Source: Pandoraea capi
Lineage (GTDB): Bacteria > Pseudomonadota > Gammaproteobacteria > Burkholderiales > Burkholderiaceae
Reading direction: 5' to 3'
Length of the DNA stretch: 64,000 nt
Assembly (NCBI RefSeq): GCF_902459735.1
Contig: NZ_CABPRV010000014.1
Coordinates: 1 to 64,000, forward strand
This document shows, piece after piece, positions 56,501 to 63,602 of the stretch. The notes beneath the pieces were generated by a model. It worked only from the letters and a program-made list of their open reading frames with translations, did not search any database and was not told where the DNA came from. Position 1 is the stretch's first letter, and every line of letters begins with the position of its first letter. The position numbers were made by a program, and so were the translations under genes.

Positions 56501-59163
56501 TTGATCCGGAACGTGAGCACGCGCGTCGCGTTCGACGGCACGACCAGGTCGCTGGTGAAGGTGACGGCGCGCAGCGCGGCCTGCCATTGCGCGAGCGTGG
56601 CTGCGCCGCTCTGCGAGGTCAGCGTGAGCAGGCCGGTGCTGCTGTTGTAGATGGCGGTGATGTCGCCCATCGTCGCCGGGTTATTGATGAGCGACAGTTG
56701 GTCATGGTTGACCTGGAAATTGCTCGTGATCTGGATCGTGGCGCTCGCGAGCGTGGTGCTGGTGCCGTCCGAGATCGTGACGCCGGCGTCGACCACCACC
56801 GGCGTCGAGGGGGTGTTGTCGCCGGTCACGAACGAGGCCGAGCCGCCGTCGGTGACCACCTTCGGGCCGACCGTCACGACCACGCTGTGATGCAATGCCG
56901 CGCTGTCCTTGGTGCCGTCGTTCACCGAGAAAGTGATGTCGCGTGTGCCGCCCGTCGTGCCACTGGTTGCGGAGAAGGTCACGGCGTCCAGCGCGGCTTG
57001 CCATTGCGCGGCCGTCGCGGTGCCACTGCCCGAGAACATCGACAGCGCGTGCGTGCTCGGATTGAAGCTGGCCTGGATGTCGCCGTACAGCGTCGCGTTG
57101 TCGTTGGTGAAGCCGAGCGAATCGCCGGTCACGAAGCCGCTGGCGATGGTGACGGTGCCGGTCGCCAGCGTGGAATTGTCCGCATCGCTGACGTGGACGT
57201 TCGCGTCGACCGCAGTCGCTGCCGAGCCCGCGAGGTAATTGGTGCTGGCCGCGCCGCCTTCGGTCACTACCGGCGTCTGATCGGTCGCGGTGACCACGAT
57301 ATTGCGCGTGGCGACGTTGCTGACGAAGGTGCCGTCGTTGAACGAGAACGAGATGGTGCGCGTGGTGGTCGAGAGATTCGGCGAGGTTAGCGAGCTTGAG
57401 AACGTCACCGATTCGAGCGCGGCCTGCCATTCGGCGATGCTCGCGGTGCCGGCGCCGGTGCTGAGCGTCAGCGTGCCGGTGGTCGGATCGTAGGTACTGG
57501 TGATGCCGTTCTGTGCCGTGAAGTTGAGTACGTCACCGGTCACGAAGTTCGTGATCTGAACGGTCGCGGTCTTCGCGGTACTTGATCCGCCGTCGCTGAG
57601 CGTGATGCCCGGATCGACCGGCACGGGGGCGCCGCCTGTACCGGCGCCGTTATCTGCTGAGCTCCATACGGCGTTGCCGCTGCTGGTGGTGACGGCAGGG
57701 CCGGTGTCCTGATAGGTCAGGTTGTCGAGCGACGGCTCGAACGCGCCGGGGTCGTTCTGGTCGATCAGCGAGAACGAGACGATGTTGTTGAAGGCGCTGC
57801 CGAGCTGACTCGACACGGTGGCGCCGGGGAAACCGCCCACGGCGGCCGTGGCGAGCTGGATCAGTCCGCTTGACGTGCCGTTGGCGTAGTGCGCCTGAAT
57901 GTAGAGATCGCCGTTGAACGAACTCAGATCGAAGCTTTGCAGGTTAAAGGTGTGGCCGTTAGCGAGCGAAATGGTGACGTTGCTCATGGCCGAGCCGCCG
58001 TCGGCATTGATCTCGAGCACACCATCGGTCGACGAATCGGTAATGTCGGTCGGGCCGTTCGGCGAGTTACTGTCGTTGTACGCGAAGGTGTTAGCGGCCT
58101 GATCGAACGTGTAGACGATATTGTTGAGCGTGAATTGCGCCGATCCGAGCGCCTGGAAGTCGTTGTTTGCGGCTGTATCGTAGGTTTCTACGGTCACGCC
58201 AAGCAATTCGTTGAACTGCGCTTCGGCGCTCGCCGACTCGTTCAACGCGCTATGGACCTTGCCGGCCTGATATTCGAGCGTCCAGTTACCGCCGAGGGAC
58301 GTCGCACCGGTAGCGTCGGTCGACGCGGCGACGTTCAGATGCGTAATGCCGGCAATTTTCTGTACCAGCGCCTGCCCATCGGCCAACTGCGCGACATCGC
58401 AACCGTAAATCAGGAAGTCGCCGCCCGGCTTCATTGCCGCACCGATCTGCGCGAGATCCGCGGTGTAGGTCGACAGGCTCGACGCCGTCAGCCATGCCGA
58501 GCCTGCCTGGATCGCACCGTCGGCGCCGTGCGAGATCAGCGCGATCGAGCTAATGCCCTGATGCGTCTGCAAGTACTGAGCGATCTGGGCGAAGCCGTCG
58601 CTACCGCTATTGAGCACGACGTACTGCGTGCCAGTCGGGAAGCCGGAAATCAGCGTCTGGTAATTCGCCACGCTCGGGTCGATAAACACGACCTGGGTTT
58701 GTGTGAGTTGTCCGGCGTCGCTGGTGTCGTTCAGCGCAGCATTCGTGTGAAGCTTTTCCTGCGTGGTGTTCGGCGTGCCCGTGTTGTGCGTGTTCGACGT
58801 GTCGTTGCTGGCAGACGTCGGATCGCCAGACGTGTTCGACGTGTTCGACGTGCCCGAGGCGTTCGACGAGTGCGAGGCATGACCGCCATGCGACGCGCGC
58901 GAGGCGCTGCGATCGGGCGGGGCATTCACCGTGGCATTGCCTGTCGTGCGTGCCGACATATCCGCTTGCGCTTCAGTCGCGCCATGTCGCTCGGCGGCAT
59001 GTGTGAGGTCGTGCGTATGCGATTGGGCGGCAACGGCAGCCACCGACGCGTCGTACACCACACGGGGCTCCAGGGCGAGCAAGAGCGGCGATGCCGCAAC
59101 ACGCGGCGCGTGACGATCGGCACTTTGCTTCTCGCGCGCGAACCAATGTTTGATGATCTTCAT
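50512..59163 (-). CDS. Giant LEPR/DUF4347 repeat protein, likely secreted adhesin
   Basis: 2883 residues, clear AAGGAG upstream of the ATG. No Sec signal. Near residue 32 is ALEPRVVYDASVAAVAA, the LEPR-type motif of giant surface proteins. A His/Ser/Thr/Asn linker (to ~145) precedes DUF4347 (~150-310: VVFIDPSVANYQTLISGFP, ISSIALISHGADGAIQAG, FLIYGCDVAQLADG). One further beta domain follows to ~480, then about 15 tandem repeats of ~143 residues (~485-2609), each with DQTP, DN-x-x-STPV, L-x-SATVQI, GTLTLTS, AQWQAAL, TRTISF-x-V-x-DG. The end has an Ig-like domain (LPQWLHYDVEHDVLTGTPPAG) and a Pro/Ala/His tail. No RTX nonapeptides. First gene of the export operon. Adhesion or biofilm role is inferred. 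Confidence 0.88.
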   Translation of the reverse strand: MKIIKHWFAREKQSADRHAPRVAASPLLLALEPRVVYDASVAAVAAQSHTHDLTHAAERHGATEAQADMSARTTGNATVNAPPDRSASRASHGGHASHSSNASGTSNTSNTSGDPTSASNDTSNTHNTGTPNTTQEKLHTNAALNDTSDAGQLTQTQVVFIDPSVANYQTLISGFPTGTQYVVLNSGSDGFAQIAQYLQTHQGISSIALISHGADGAIQAGSAWLTASSLSTYTADLAQIGAAMKPGGDFLIYGCDVAQLADGQALVQKIAGITHLNVAASTDATGATSLGGNWTLEYQAGKVHSALNESASAEAQFNELLGVTVETYDTAANNDFQALGSAQFTLNNIVYTFDQAANTFAYNDSNSPNGPTDITDSSTDGVLEINADGGSAMSNVTISLANGHTFNLQSFDLSSFNGDLYIQAHYANGTSSGLIQLATAAVGGFPGATVSSQLGSAFNNIVSFSLIDQNDPGAFEPSLDNLTYQDTGPAVTTSSGNAVWSSADNGAGTGGAPVPVDPGITLSDGGSSTAKTATVQITNFVTGDVLNFTAQNGITSTYDPTTGTLTLSTGAGTASIAEWQAALESVTFSSSLTSPNLSTTTRTISFSFNDGTFVSNVATRNIVVTATDQTPVVTEGGAASTNYLAGSAATAVDANVHVSDADNSTLATGTVTIASGFVTGDSLGFTNDNATLYGDIQASFNPSTHALSMFSGSGTATAAQWQAALDAVTFSATSGTTGGTRDITFSVNDGTKDSAALHHSVVVTVGPKVVTDGGSASFVTGDNTPSTPVVVDAGVTISDGTSTTLASATIQITSNFQVNHDQLSLINNPATMGDITAIYNSSTGLLTLTSQSGAATLAQWQAALRAVTFTSDLVVPSNATRVLTFRINDGTLISPAATRNISVTDTDQTPVIGGGGQTASFVAGDNTNSTPVVVDNTITVADADGGPLHTATVTITGNYQPTDFLTFSNDNTVLYGDIRASISNNVLTLISPTGTATLAQWQAALRAVTYTSTAITPSTLQRTVTFSISDGVKTSTTVTDTVTVTDTDQTPLISGSSGTVTLTQGDNTSSTPVTVDSGIVVSDSDNGTLTSATVTISNLQDSSDVLLFVGNPTTMGNINGSYSNGVLTLTSLNSTATVAQWQAALRSIQFQNFSSVPDTTPRVITFAISDGTKTSTAWSRTVDVALTDQTPLLDTSGGTTTFTSADNAPSTPVAIDTGLILTDSDSATMASATVQITGNYVSGEDVLSLGGSFGDITASFDASSGKLTLTSAGASTTAQWIAALRSVTYTDLAAVPNGSTRTISFAVNDGTKTSVTGTKSLSIVATHQTPVLTTGSSTSQDFLPGNSATTIDGSLALTDLNIGSPSALVSLTITVQITSGFELGDVLSFSGLGQIPTNGISPSYDASTGTLTITSTGGTLAQWQSLLDNLQFQTGSSAPLGTRAISITISDGVKTSAPATYSIDVISSAPALSTTSSGSVSFVAGDNVPSTPVAIDANLSVADPLGNVVDTAIISISGNLHTGEDVLNFTNDGSTMGDISGVYNTLTGVMVLTSSSGTATLAQWQSALRSVVYSDTAVTPNTATRTVDITLSAGAQTSNTLARTITVASTDQTPLISTSSTGSVPFVAADNDISTPVVIDSGIALLDLDNTTLASATVQIGAGFHAGEDFLSFINDGHTMGNITASFDAATGTLTLTSATASATLAQWQAALRSVTYTDVAVTPNTTTRTISFSVSDGIKSSTAYTRNITVADTDQTPIASTVNTGPVSFVAGDNAIATPVAIDNGIVISDLDNGTLASATFQISSGFQLGEDVLLFVNDGTMGNITATYDAVHGRLTLTSAGASATLAQWQAALQAVTYTDTAITPDTTTRTISFSISDGTKSSATLTRNITVADNDQSPVVGSSNTGSASFVAADNAPSTPVVVDNGITLSDLDSGTFASATVQIGSGFHAGEDVLSFINDGTMGNIIASYDPATGTLTLTSANASATITQWQAALSAVTYTDTAVAPDTATRTIGFSVSDGTKSSAVFSRDVTITATDQTPILTTSSNGSVPFTAGDNVASTPVAIDDGIVVSDLDNGTLASATFQIGAGFHAGEDILGFINDGTMGNIGASYDAGTGTLTLTSNGASATLAQWQAALRAVTYTDSAITPDTSTRTISFAINDGTKSSIALSRDITVADTDQTPLIGSVSSGSVSFVSADNGSSTPITVDNGIILSDRDNGTLASATVQVGSGFHAGEDVLGFTNDGVTMGDITASYNAATGTLTLTSAGASATLAQWQAALSSVTYIDTAISPATATRSIDFTVSDGTKGSPVYSRNIAITATDQTPLLTSSSNGAAPFVAGDNVVSTPVVVDNGIVVSDLDNGTLASATFQIGSGFHAGEDVLGFVNDGATMGNIAASYDAANGTLTLTSTGASATLAQWQAALRSVTYTDTAVLPDTATRTVSFSVNDGAKSSLAVTRDVSVTATHQTPIVGTDGSTLSYTADGKATSSIAIGTGITLIDRNDTPPTSATVSIGSGFDPAHDVLSFAAGAATGDITATYDAAHGVMTLSSASGTATLAQWQAAIQAITYRDTQNESKSGARTLTFVIGDGTANSAPVSRTLQIKAGQSPVGVPILPPTPSNHFDVPNVQPQPIVFGQSNPLIVPDVNGHSDGVSNPIIVNGALDTPAPFGVIPQRTTFTFAAHGASDASLGDTHVSALDSIVPPGTHDVPAPAIARTLPAADVSPARQPGQAFVLSMAPLVQTPSSTPSGDAADTQVAITLADGGPLPQWLHYDVEHDVLTGTPPAGLRSMQVTLLVRDAAGNLSRREVTLHFDAPAQRAPNNAPHAPNAPATPAARPHAALPPAKASLAAQFANAHAALHVATAPGDSHAAKGGRS
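51337..57709 (-). repeat. About 15 tandem repeats of ~430 bp inside the giant gene
   Basis: The sequence encoding AQWQAAL and DQTP recurs every ~430 bases (for example complements near 51740, 52172, 52600, 53031, 53460, 53890, 54322). Repeats in the 51.7-54.4 kb half are very alike at base level, with long identical tracts around the GFHAGED-encoding part. Those nearer the N-terminus are more diverged. This pattern suggests recent amplification toward the C-terminal half. Confidence 0.9.
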
Positions 59164-60145
59164 GGCAATGCTCTCCTTGCAGCGGCCTGCCTGCCCCAGG
59201 CTAACGCGCGGACAATATCGGGAAGCGCGACTGCGCGACCGGAGTTTGGTGTGGAACGAGCGCGTGCGTCAGCCGCGCGCAAGCACGGGCCGCTGCGCGA
59301 AAATCGCGCCGGCCCGGGCAATTCGGGAGATGCCTGATAGCAGACGAACCGGCGACGATTGCCAGAGACTTCGGCCAGTCGAATGGTTACGCTGAAGGCG
59401 ATGAATCGGCAGTCCGGTCTGCCGTATCGATGACGGTGTCGCCGCTCGGCGAGACGACCGGCATCTGTCCGGGCGGTGCTCTCCGCTCGTTATTTTGGGT
59501 AGCACTAACACGTTACGTTTCCCCAGGCCTCGGCCCTGACGCCCATTCGTACGCTCACGCTGAACTTGTGGTCCGCGAGAGTCGGGCGTTTTTTCTTTAT
59601 GTCGTCGGGCCGCGGCCGGTTCCCCCCGTATCGCGCCCTAACCCCTATTGCAAACACAGCTTCAACTGCGTTTTTCTTGTTTCGGAATTGTTGTTCTGTT
59701 AGAAAAAACAGTCCGAAAACTTTCTTAACTTCGACAGCTTTTTGTGTGCGCTAACTTATCCGACTTTTATGATGGCCGGGTGAAAACCTATAATAAATGA
59801 TAGGCCGTTTTTCCGACGCGTTAGTGTAATCCCCGATACCTGTAATCTGCGCTACCAGAGAATTGATGGCATCTGTTCTGCATCATATTTCAAACATGTG
59901 TTTGAATTGCGTAGCGGGGAAAGTTGCCAGTATTGATGGGGTATTGCACAGTAAAACAAACGCTTAATTCTTGGTAGCTTGAATATTTTTTGAGGGATTT
60001 TTGATTTAAAAGATATTGCGTTAATGGTGAATTGAACTCGGTTTTTTAAATTTAAAATGAATGAAGAGTAATTGGCAGTTTTTGTCAAAAAATCGACATC
60101 GTCGGGTACCTGAGGTAATCGGTTTGATGCGTCGCTGTATCGGTA
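59164..60145. other. Long non-coding region upstream of the giant gene, distal half AT-rich
   Basis: 982 bases without a credible gene. 59164-59640 has normal GC. About 59640-60120 is strikingly AT-rich, with runs such as TTTTTT and AAATTTAAAAT. It contains TATAAT at 59789-59794 (plus strand) and CCTAT-N8-ATAGG followed by CCGTTTTT (59787-59814), which could be a weak terminator. No firm promoter toward the giant gene was found. AT-rich islands of this kind are typical sites for nucleoid-protein silencing. Confidence 0.7.
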
Positions 60146-61327
60146 TTACCGACGCAATGCGCGATTCATGAAGTGGAGGGTGCCTACGAGCGAGGTGGCA
60201 AGCATGACGAGGCAGGCCCAGGCGAAGCCGCCGGCACCGACCCGCGCCAGCAACATGCCCCCGATGGCGCCGCCCGCTGCGACCGCCGTATTCCATCCCG
60301 TCGTGTACATGGACTGCGCGACATCCATCGACTCGCCGGCCAGTCGTGAGAGGGCGGTCTGGGTGATCGTGGCAAAGCCGCCGGCAGCAAGTCCCCAGAT
60401 CGCCACGCTGAGATACACCGCCAGTGGATTGGCGCGCCACGTGCCCAGCAGCACGGCCAGAATGAACACGAGAACACTGGCTACCGCGAGGCGCCGAAGC
60501 TGACGGTCGACCTGTGCGCCGACGAACCACAGGCCGACGATGGACCCGAGTCCGAAGACGAGCAGGACACGCTCGACATCCGCGCTCAGCCCCGAGGCTT
60601 GCAGCAGTGGCTCGACATAGATATAGAGGATGTTGTGAGCGGCCACGAACGTGAACACCACGAAGAGGACGCCGCGGATACCCGGACGCAGCAATATGCC
60701 TATGAGGGACAGACGCTCGCCCCGGCGTTGCCCGGGGAAGTCGGGCACGATAGCGAGCACCCAGACGGCGAGCAGCAGCGCCAGTGCCGACATCAGACCG
60801 AAGGTGCCCTGCCATCCGAGGTAACGCCCGAGCATGGCGCCGAGCGGCACGCCCAGCACCAGCGCGACGATGGCGCCGGCGCCCGAGATCGCAATGGCGC
60901 GTCCGCTCAGGTGCGGGGGTGACATACGAATCGCGTAGCCCGCCAGAAGCGACCAGACGACACCGCCGAACACGCCTGCGAGCCAGCGCGCGGCCAGCGA
61001 GAGCAAGTAGTGGCCGGAGAGTGCCGTGACCAGATTGACCGCCGCGAATCCGAGGAGGGCGGTGAGCAGTAATGGCCGGCGGCGCATGCCTTGCGTCAAC
61101 ATCGTGACCGGGATTGCGGCGAGAAGCGCACCGACCGCATAGGCGGTGATGAATTGCCCGGCCAACGCTTCGGAGACACGCAAACCTGCGGCAATGGACG
61201 ATAGCAGACCCGCGGGCGCGATCTCCGTCAGCAAGGTAATGAAGGCGGCCATCGCGAGCGCGAGCAGTCCCCCCAGGGGCAAGTGATCGGCGTTCGGGCG
61301 ATGGGCGGATGTGCTCGGAAGATTCAT
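60146..61327 (-). CDS. MFS transporter, DHA1-like (arabinose/purine exporter type)
   Basis: 393 residues with 12 hydrophobic helices. Seen: GLLALAMAAFITLLTEIAPAGLLSSIAAGLRVSEALAGQFITAYAVGALLAAIPVT (TM1-TM2, AraJ/NepI-like), RWLAGVFGGVVWSLLAGYAIRM and GAGAIVALVLGVPLGAMLG (motif C). Likely an exporter; substrate unknown. Divergent from a LysR gene with a palindrome between them. Confidence 0.88.
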   Translation of the reverse strand: MNLPSTSAHRPNADHLPLGGLLALAMAAFITLLTEIAPAGLLSSIAAGLRVSEALAGQFITAYAVGALLAAIPVTMLTQGMRRRPLLLTALLGFAAVNLVTALSGHYLLSLAARWLAGVFGGVVWSLLAGYAIRMSPPHLSGRAIAISGAGAIVALVLGVPLGAMLGRYLGWQGTFGLMSALALLLAVWVLAIVPDFPGQRRGERLSLIGILLRPGIRGVLFVVFTFVAAHNILYIYVEPLLQASGLSADVERVLLVFGLGSIVGLWFVGAQVDRQLRRLAVASVLVFILAVLLGTWRANPLAVYLSVAIWGLAAGGFATITQTALSRLAGESMDVAQSMYTTGWNTAVAAGGAIGGMLLARVGAGGFAWACLVMLATSLVGTLHFMNRALRR

Positions 61328-61433
61328 CAGGCGGTTTCCTTCGTGTGATGTGTTGCGGCTCGCGATGGAGCGCGATGCGGCAATACTGCGGGTGCATGCG
61401 TTGAAGAGAAACAGGCTAAAGTGAACAATACTT

Positions 61434-61449
61434 ATGACACTCGCGTCAT
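61434..61449. promoter_or_regulatory. Palindrome between MFS and lysR genes
   Basis: ATGAC-ACTCGC-GTCAT, with a further ATGACG right after (61452-61457). It lies 16 bp upstream of the lysR start in a 137-bp divergent spacer, a likely autoregulatory operator. Confidence 0.45.
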
Positions 61450-61464
61450 CAATGACGCAGCGAT

Positions 61465-62346
61465 ATGGAAAGTCTTGGCGCTCTGGATATCTTCGTGCGG
61501 GTCGGCGAGTCCCGCAGTTTCACCGCAGTAGGTCAGCAACTCGGGATTTCGGCGTCGGCCGTCAGCAAGGCGATTGCCCGGCTTGAGGACAAGCTCGGCA
61601 CCCGGTTATTTCATCGCTCCACGCGAACCGTCACGCTGACGCCCGAAGGCATCACCTTTCTGGCGCGATGCCGGCGTATTCTGGGAGAACTGGAACAGGC
61701 GCAAGAGGAACTGGCGCAGTCTCAACGTTTGCCGCGCGGCAAGCTGCGTGTCAGCTTGCCTTCGGTCGGCCTGCTGTTCATGCCGCAAGTCGCGCAATTC
61801 AATCGGCAGTATCCGGACATCGAACTGGAGATCGATGTGACGGATCGTCTGGTGGACGTGATCGAGGAGGGTTTCGATGCGGTCATCCGAACTGGCGTGC
61901 CGAAGGATTCCCGACTCACCGCGCGCACGCTGGGCACATACCGTCGCATCATGGTGGGTTCACCGGATTATCTTAAGGCACGTGGCGTGCCGACGTCTCC
62001 CGAGGACTTGTCGCATCACCGATGCCTGCTCTACCGTTACCCCAGCAGCGGAAAGGTCGATGTGTGGCCGCTGGGTGAACTCGGGGAAAGGTGCTTTCCG
62101 GATCTGCCGGATTCGATGATCGCCAACACGCTGGAACCGCTACTCGTCTTTGCGGTGTCCGGTCTCGGTATCGCATGTCTGCCCGATATCGCCATCCGGC
62201 ATCAGGTGGAGACCGGTGCACTGGTCCCCGTCCTTGACGCGTTCAATAACGACAGCACGACCTTGCGTGTGCTGTGGCCTGCCAGCAAACATCCGTCGCC
62301 CAAGTTGCGGGTTTTTGTCGATTTTCTGACGGACAACCTGATATAG
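61465..62346 (+). CDS. LysR-family transcriptional regulator
   Basis: 293 residues. HTH: LDIFVRVGESRSFTAVGQQLGISASAVSKAIARLEDKLGTRLFHRSTRTVTLTPEG. The C-terminal domain fits the CrgA-like branch (YPDIELEIDVTDRLVDVIEEGFDAVIRTG and GLGIACLPDIAIRHQVETGALVPVL). It probably represses the divergent MFS exporter until an inducer arrives. No good ribosome site precedes the ATG. Confidence 0.9.
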   Translation: MESLGALDIFVRVGESRSFTAVGQQLGISASAVSKAIARLEDKLGTRLFHRSTRTVTLTPEGITFLARCRRILGELEQAQEELAQSQRLPRGKLRVSLPSVGLLFMPQVAQFNRQYPDIELEIDVTDRLVDVIEEGFDAVIRTGVPKDSRLTARTLGTYRRIMVGSPDYLKARGVPTSPEDLSHHRCLLYRYPSSGKVDVWPLGELGERCFPDLPDSMIANTLEPLLVFAVSGLGIACLPDIAIRHQVETGALVPVLDAFNNDSTTLRVLWPASKHPSPKLRVFVDFLTDNLI

Positions 62347-62412
62347 ACGGGCGTGCTGACGATGTTCCCCGGAGATGCCGGCGCCCCGGGGTAGCGTGGT
62401 GCAAATCCCTGC

Positions 62413-63570
62413 TCAGATTTTCCACGCGCGGCGCACACGCTCGCGAATGTCTTGCAAGCGACGCACGGGTTCGTTGGCGAAGACGAAGCGCAGGTAGCGA
62501 TCTGCCTGCGGCCCCCAACCGGTCATCGGTGTGGCTGCCACTTTGCCGAGATCGAGCAGTTGACGCGAGGCGTCGGCAGGTTCGATGCCCAGACTTCGGG
62601 TGTCGATCAGCATGGACCAGCCGCCGTGCGGACGAATCACGGGGAGATCGGAGAGCGCATCCATCAGGAAATCGCTGCGATGCTCCCACTCGGCAACGGC
62701 GGCATCTACACCGTCGTCCACAGCGGTGAGCGCGGCGGCGGCGCCGTCCATCGCAATCCCGACCTGACAGACCACGTTGGACAAGCTGACGAGGCGCACG
62801 TCGTTCATGATCGACTCGGGGCCGACGATCCAGCCCACGCGCCAGCCGATCATTCGGTACTCCTTCGAGACCGCACCGATCGTGATCGTGCGCTCTCGCA
62901 TGCCCGCGAGCGATGCCGGGTGAATGACGCGGCGCCCGCCGAACAACAGGCGTTCCATGGCGGCATCGTAGACGAGCCAGATGCCGCGCTCGTTGCAATG
63001 GTCGGCGATGGCCTGCCACTCGTCCCGTGTCGGGACATAGCCGCTTGGCATCGACGGCGACATGATGAGTAGCGCTTTCGTGCGTGGCCCGATAGCGGCG
63101 GCGAGGCTATCGAGATCGAGGCGCCAGCCGTCCGGGTTCGGGATCAGGTGAGCGAACTTCGGCACGCCACCACTGAGATGGACACGGTTGATCAGCCCGG
63201 CGTACGTGGGATCGGTCAGCACGACTTCGTCGCCGGGTTCGATGATCGATAGCAAGACGTTCAGGATGCCCGCGAGGCCACCGGCCGAGACGATACACTC
63301 TGTGGCCGGGTCGTAAGCCGTGCCTGCCGAATGTCCCACGCGCTCTGCGGCCGCTTCGCGGAGCGGTCGCAGACCGGTGAAGGGGAGATAGCTATTGGCC
63401 GCATCGTCGTCGATCGCTTCGTGCGTGCGCGCCAGCGCAGCGGCGGGAGGTCGAAGATCCGTGTCCAGATTCTCGAGCCTTAGAATGTCCGGATCGCCCA
63501 AAGCGTCTGCCGCGTCACCGACTCGATCCACGCCAATGCCGGGTATTTTTTGTAACCGTGATACCGTCAT
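62413..63570 (-). CDS. PLP-dependent aminotransferase, class I/II
   Basis: 385 residues of fold type I. N-terminal LRLENLDTDLRPPAAAL, the cofactor Asp/Tyr region GIWLVYDAAMERLLFGG, the Schiff-base Lys in GAVSKEYRMIGWRVGWIVGP and the C-terminal substrate Arg in RYLRFVFANEP. AGGAGG lies 5 nt before the ATG. The amino donor is unknown; the family includes aspartate- and aromatic-type transaminases. It is divergent from a GntR regulator with a 32-bp gap holding a palindrome. Confidence 0.88.
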   Translation of the reverse strand: MTVSRLQKIPGIGVDRVGDAADALGDPDILRLENLDTDLRPPAAALARTHEAIDDDAANSYLPFTGLRPLREAAAERVGHSAGTAYDPATECIVSAGGLAGILNVLLSIIEPGDEVVLTDPTYAGLINRVHLSGGVPKFAHLIPNPDGWRLDLDSLAAAIGPRTKALLIMSPSMPSGYVPTRDEWQAIADHCNERGIWLVYDAAMERLLFGGRRVIHPASLAGMRERTITIGAVSKEYRMIGWRVGWIVGPESIMNDVRLVSLSNVVCQVGIAMDGAAAALTAVDDGVDAAVAEWEHRSDFLMDALSDLPVIRPHGGWSMLIDTRSLGIEPADASRQLLDLGKVAATPMTGWGPQADRYLRFVFANEPVRRLQDIRERVRRAWKI

Positions 63571-63588
63571 GTCGACCTCCTGGAATGA

Positions 63589-63602
63589 TTTAATATATTA
63601 AA
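63589..63602. promoter_or_regulatory. AT palindrome operator between aminotransferase and gntR
   Basis: TTTAATA-TATTAAA, perfect 14-bp palindrome ending exactly at the base before the gntR ATG (63603) and 18 bp from the aminotransferase start. It is a likely operator for the divergent pair. Confidence 0.55.

Noticed and set aside
51337-57709. CRISPR-like regular repeats
   Set aside because: The ~430-bp period is coding, in frame and without short repeat-spacer structure.
54475-59337. Several 400-480-codon plus-strand frames over the giant gene
   Set aside because: They repeat every ~430 bp along with the coding repeats and are Arg/Gly/Asp-rich, so they are reflections of the repeat array.
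59430-59754. Small plus-strand frames in the AT-rich upstream region
   Set aside because: No ribosome site, no similarity to known small proteins, and codon use unlike the neighbours.
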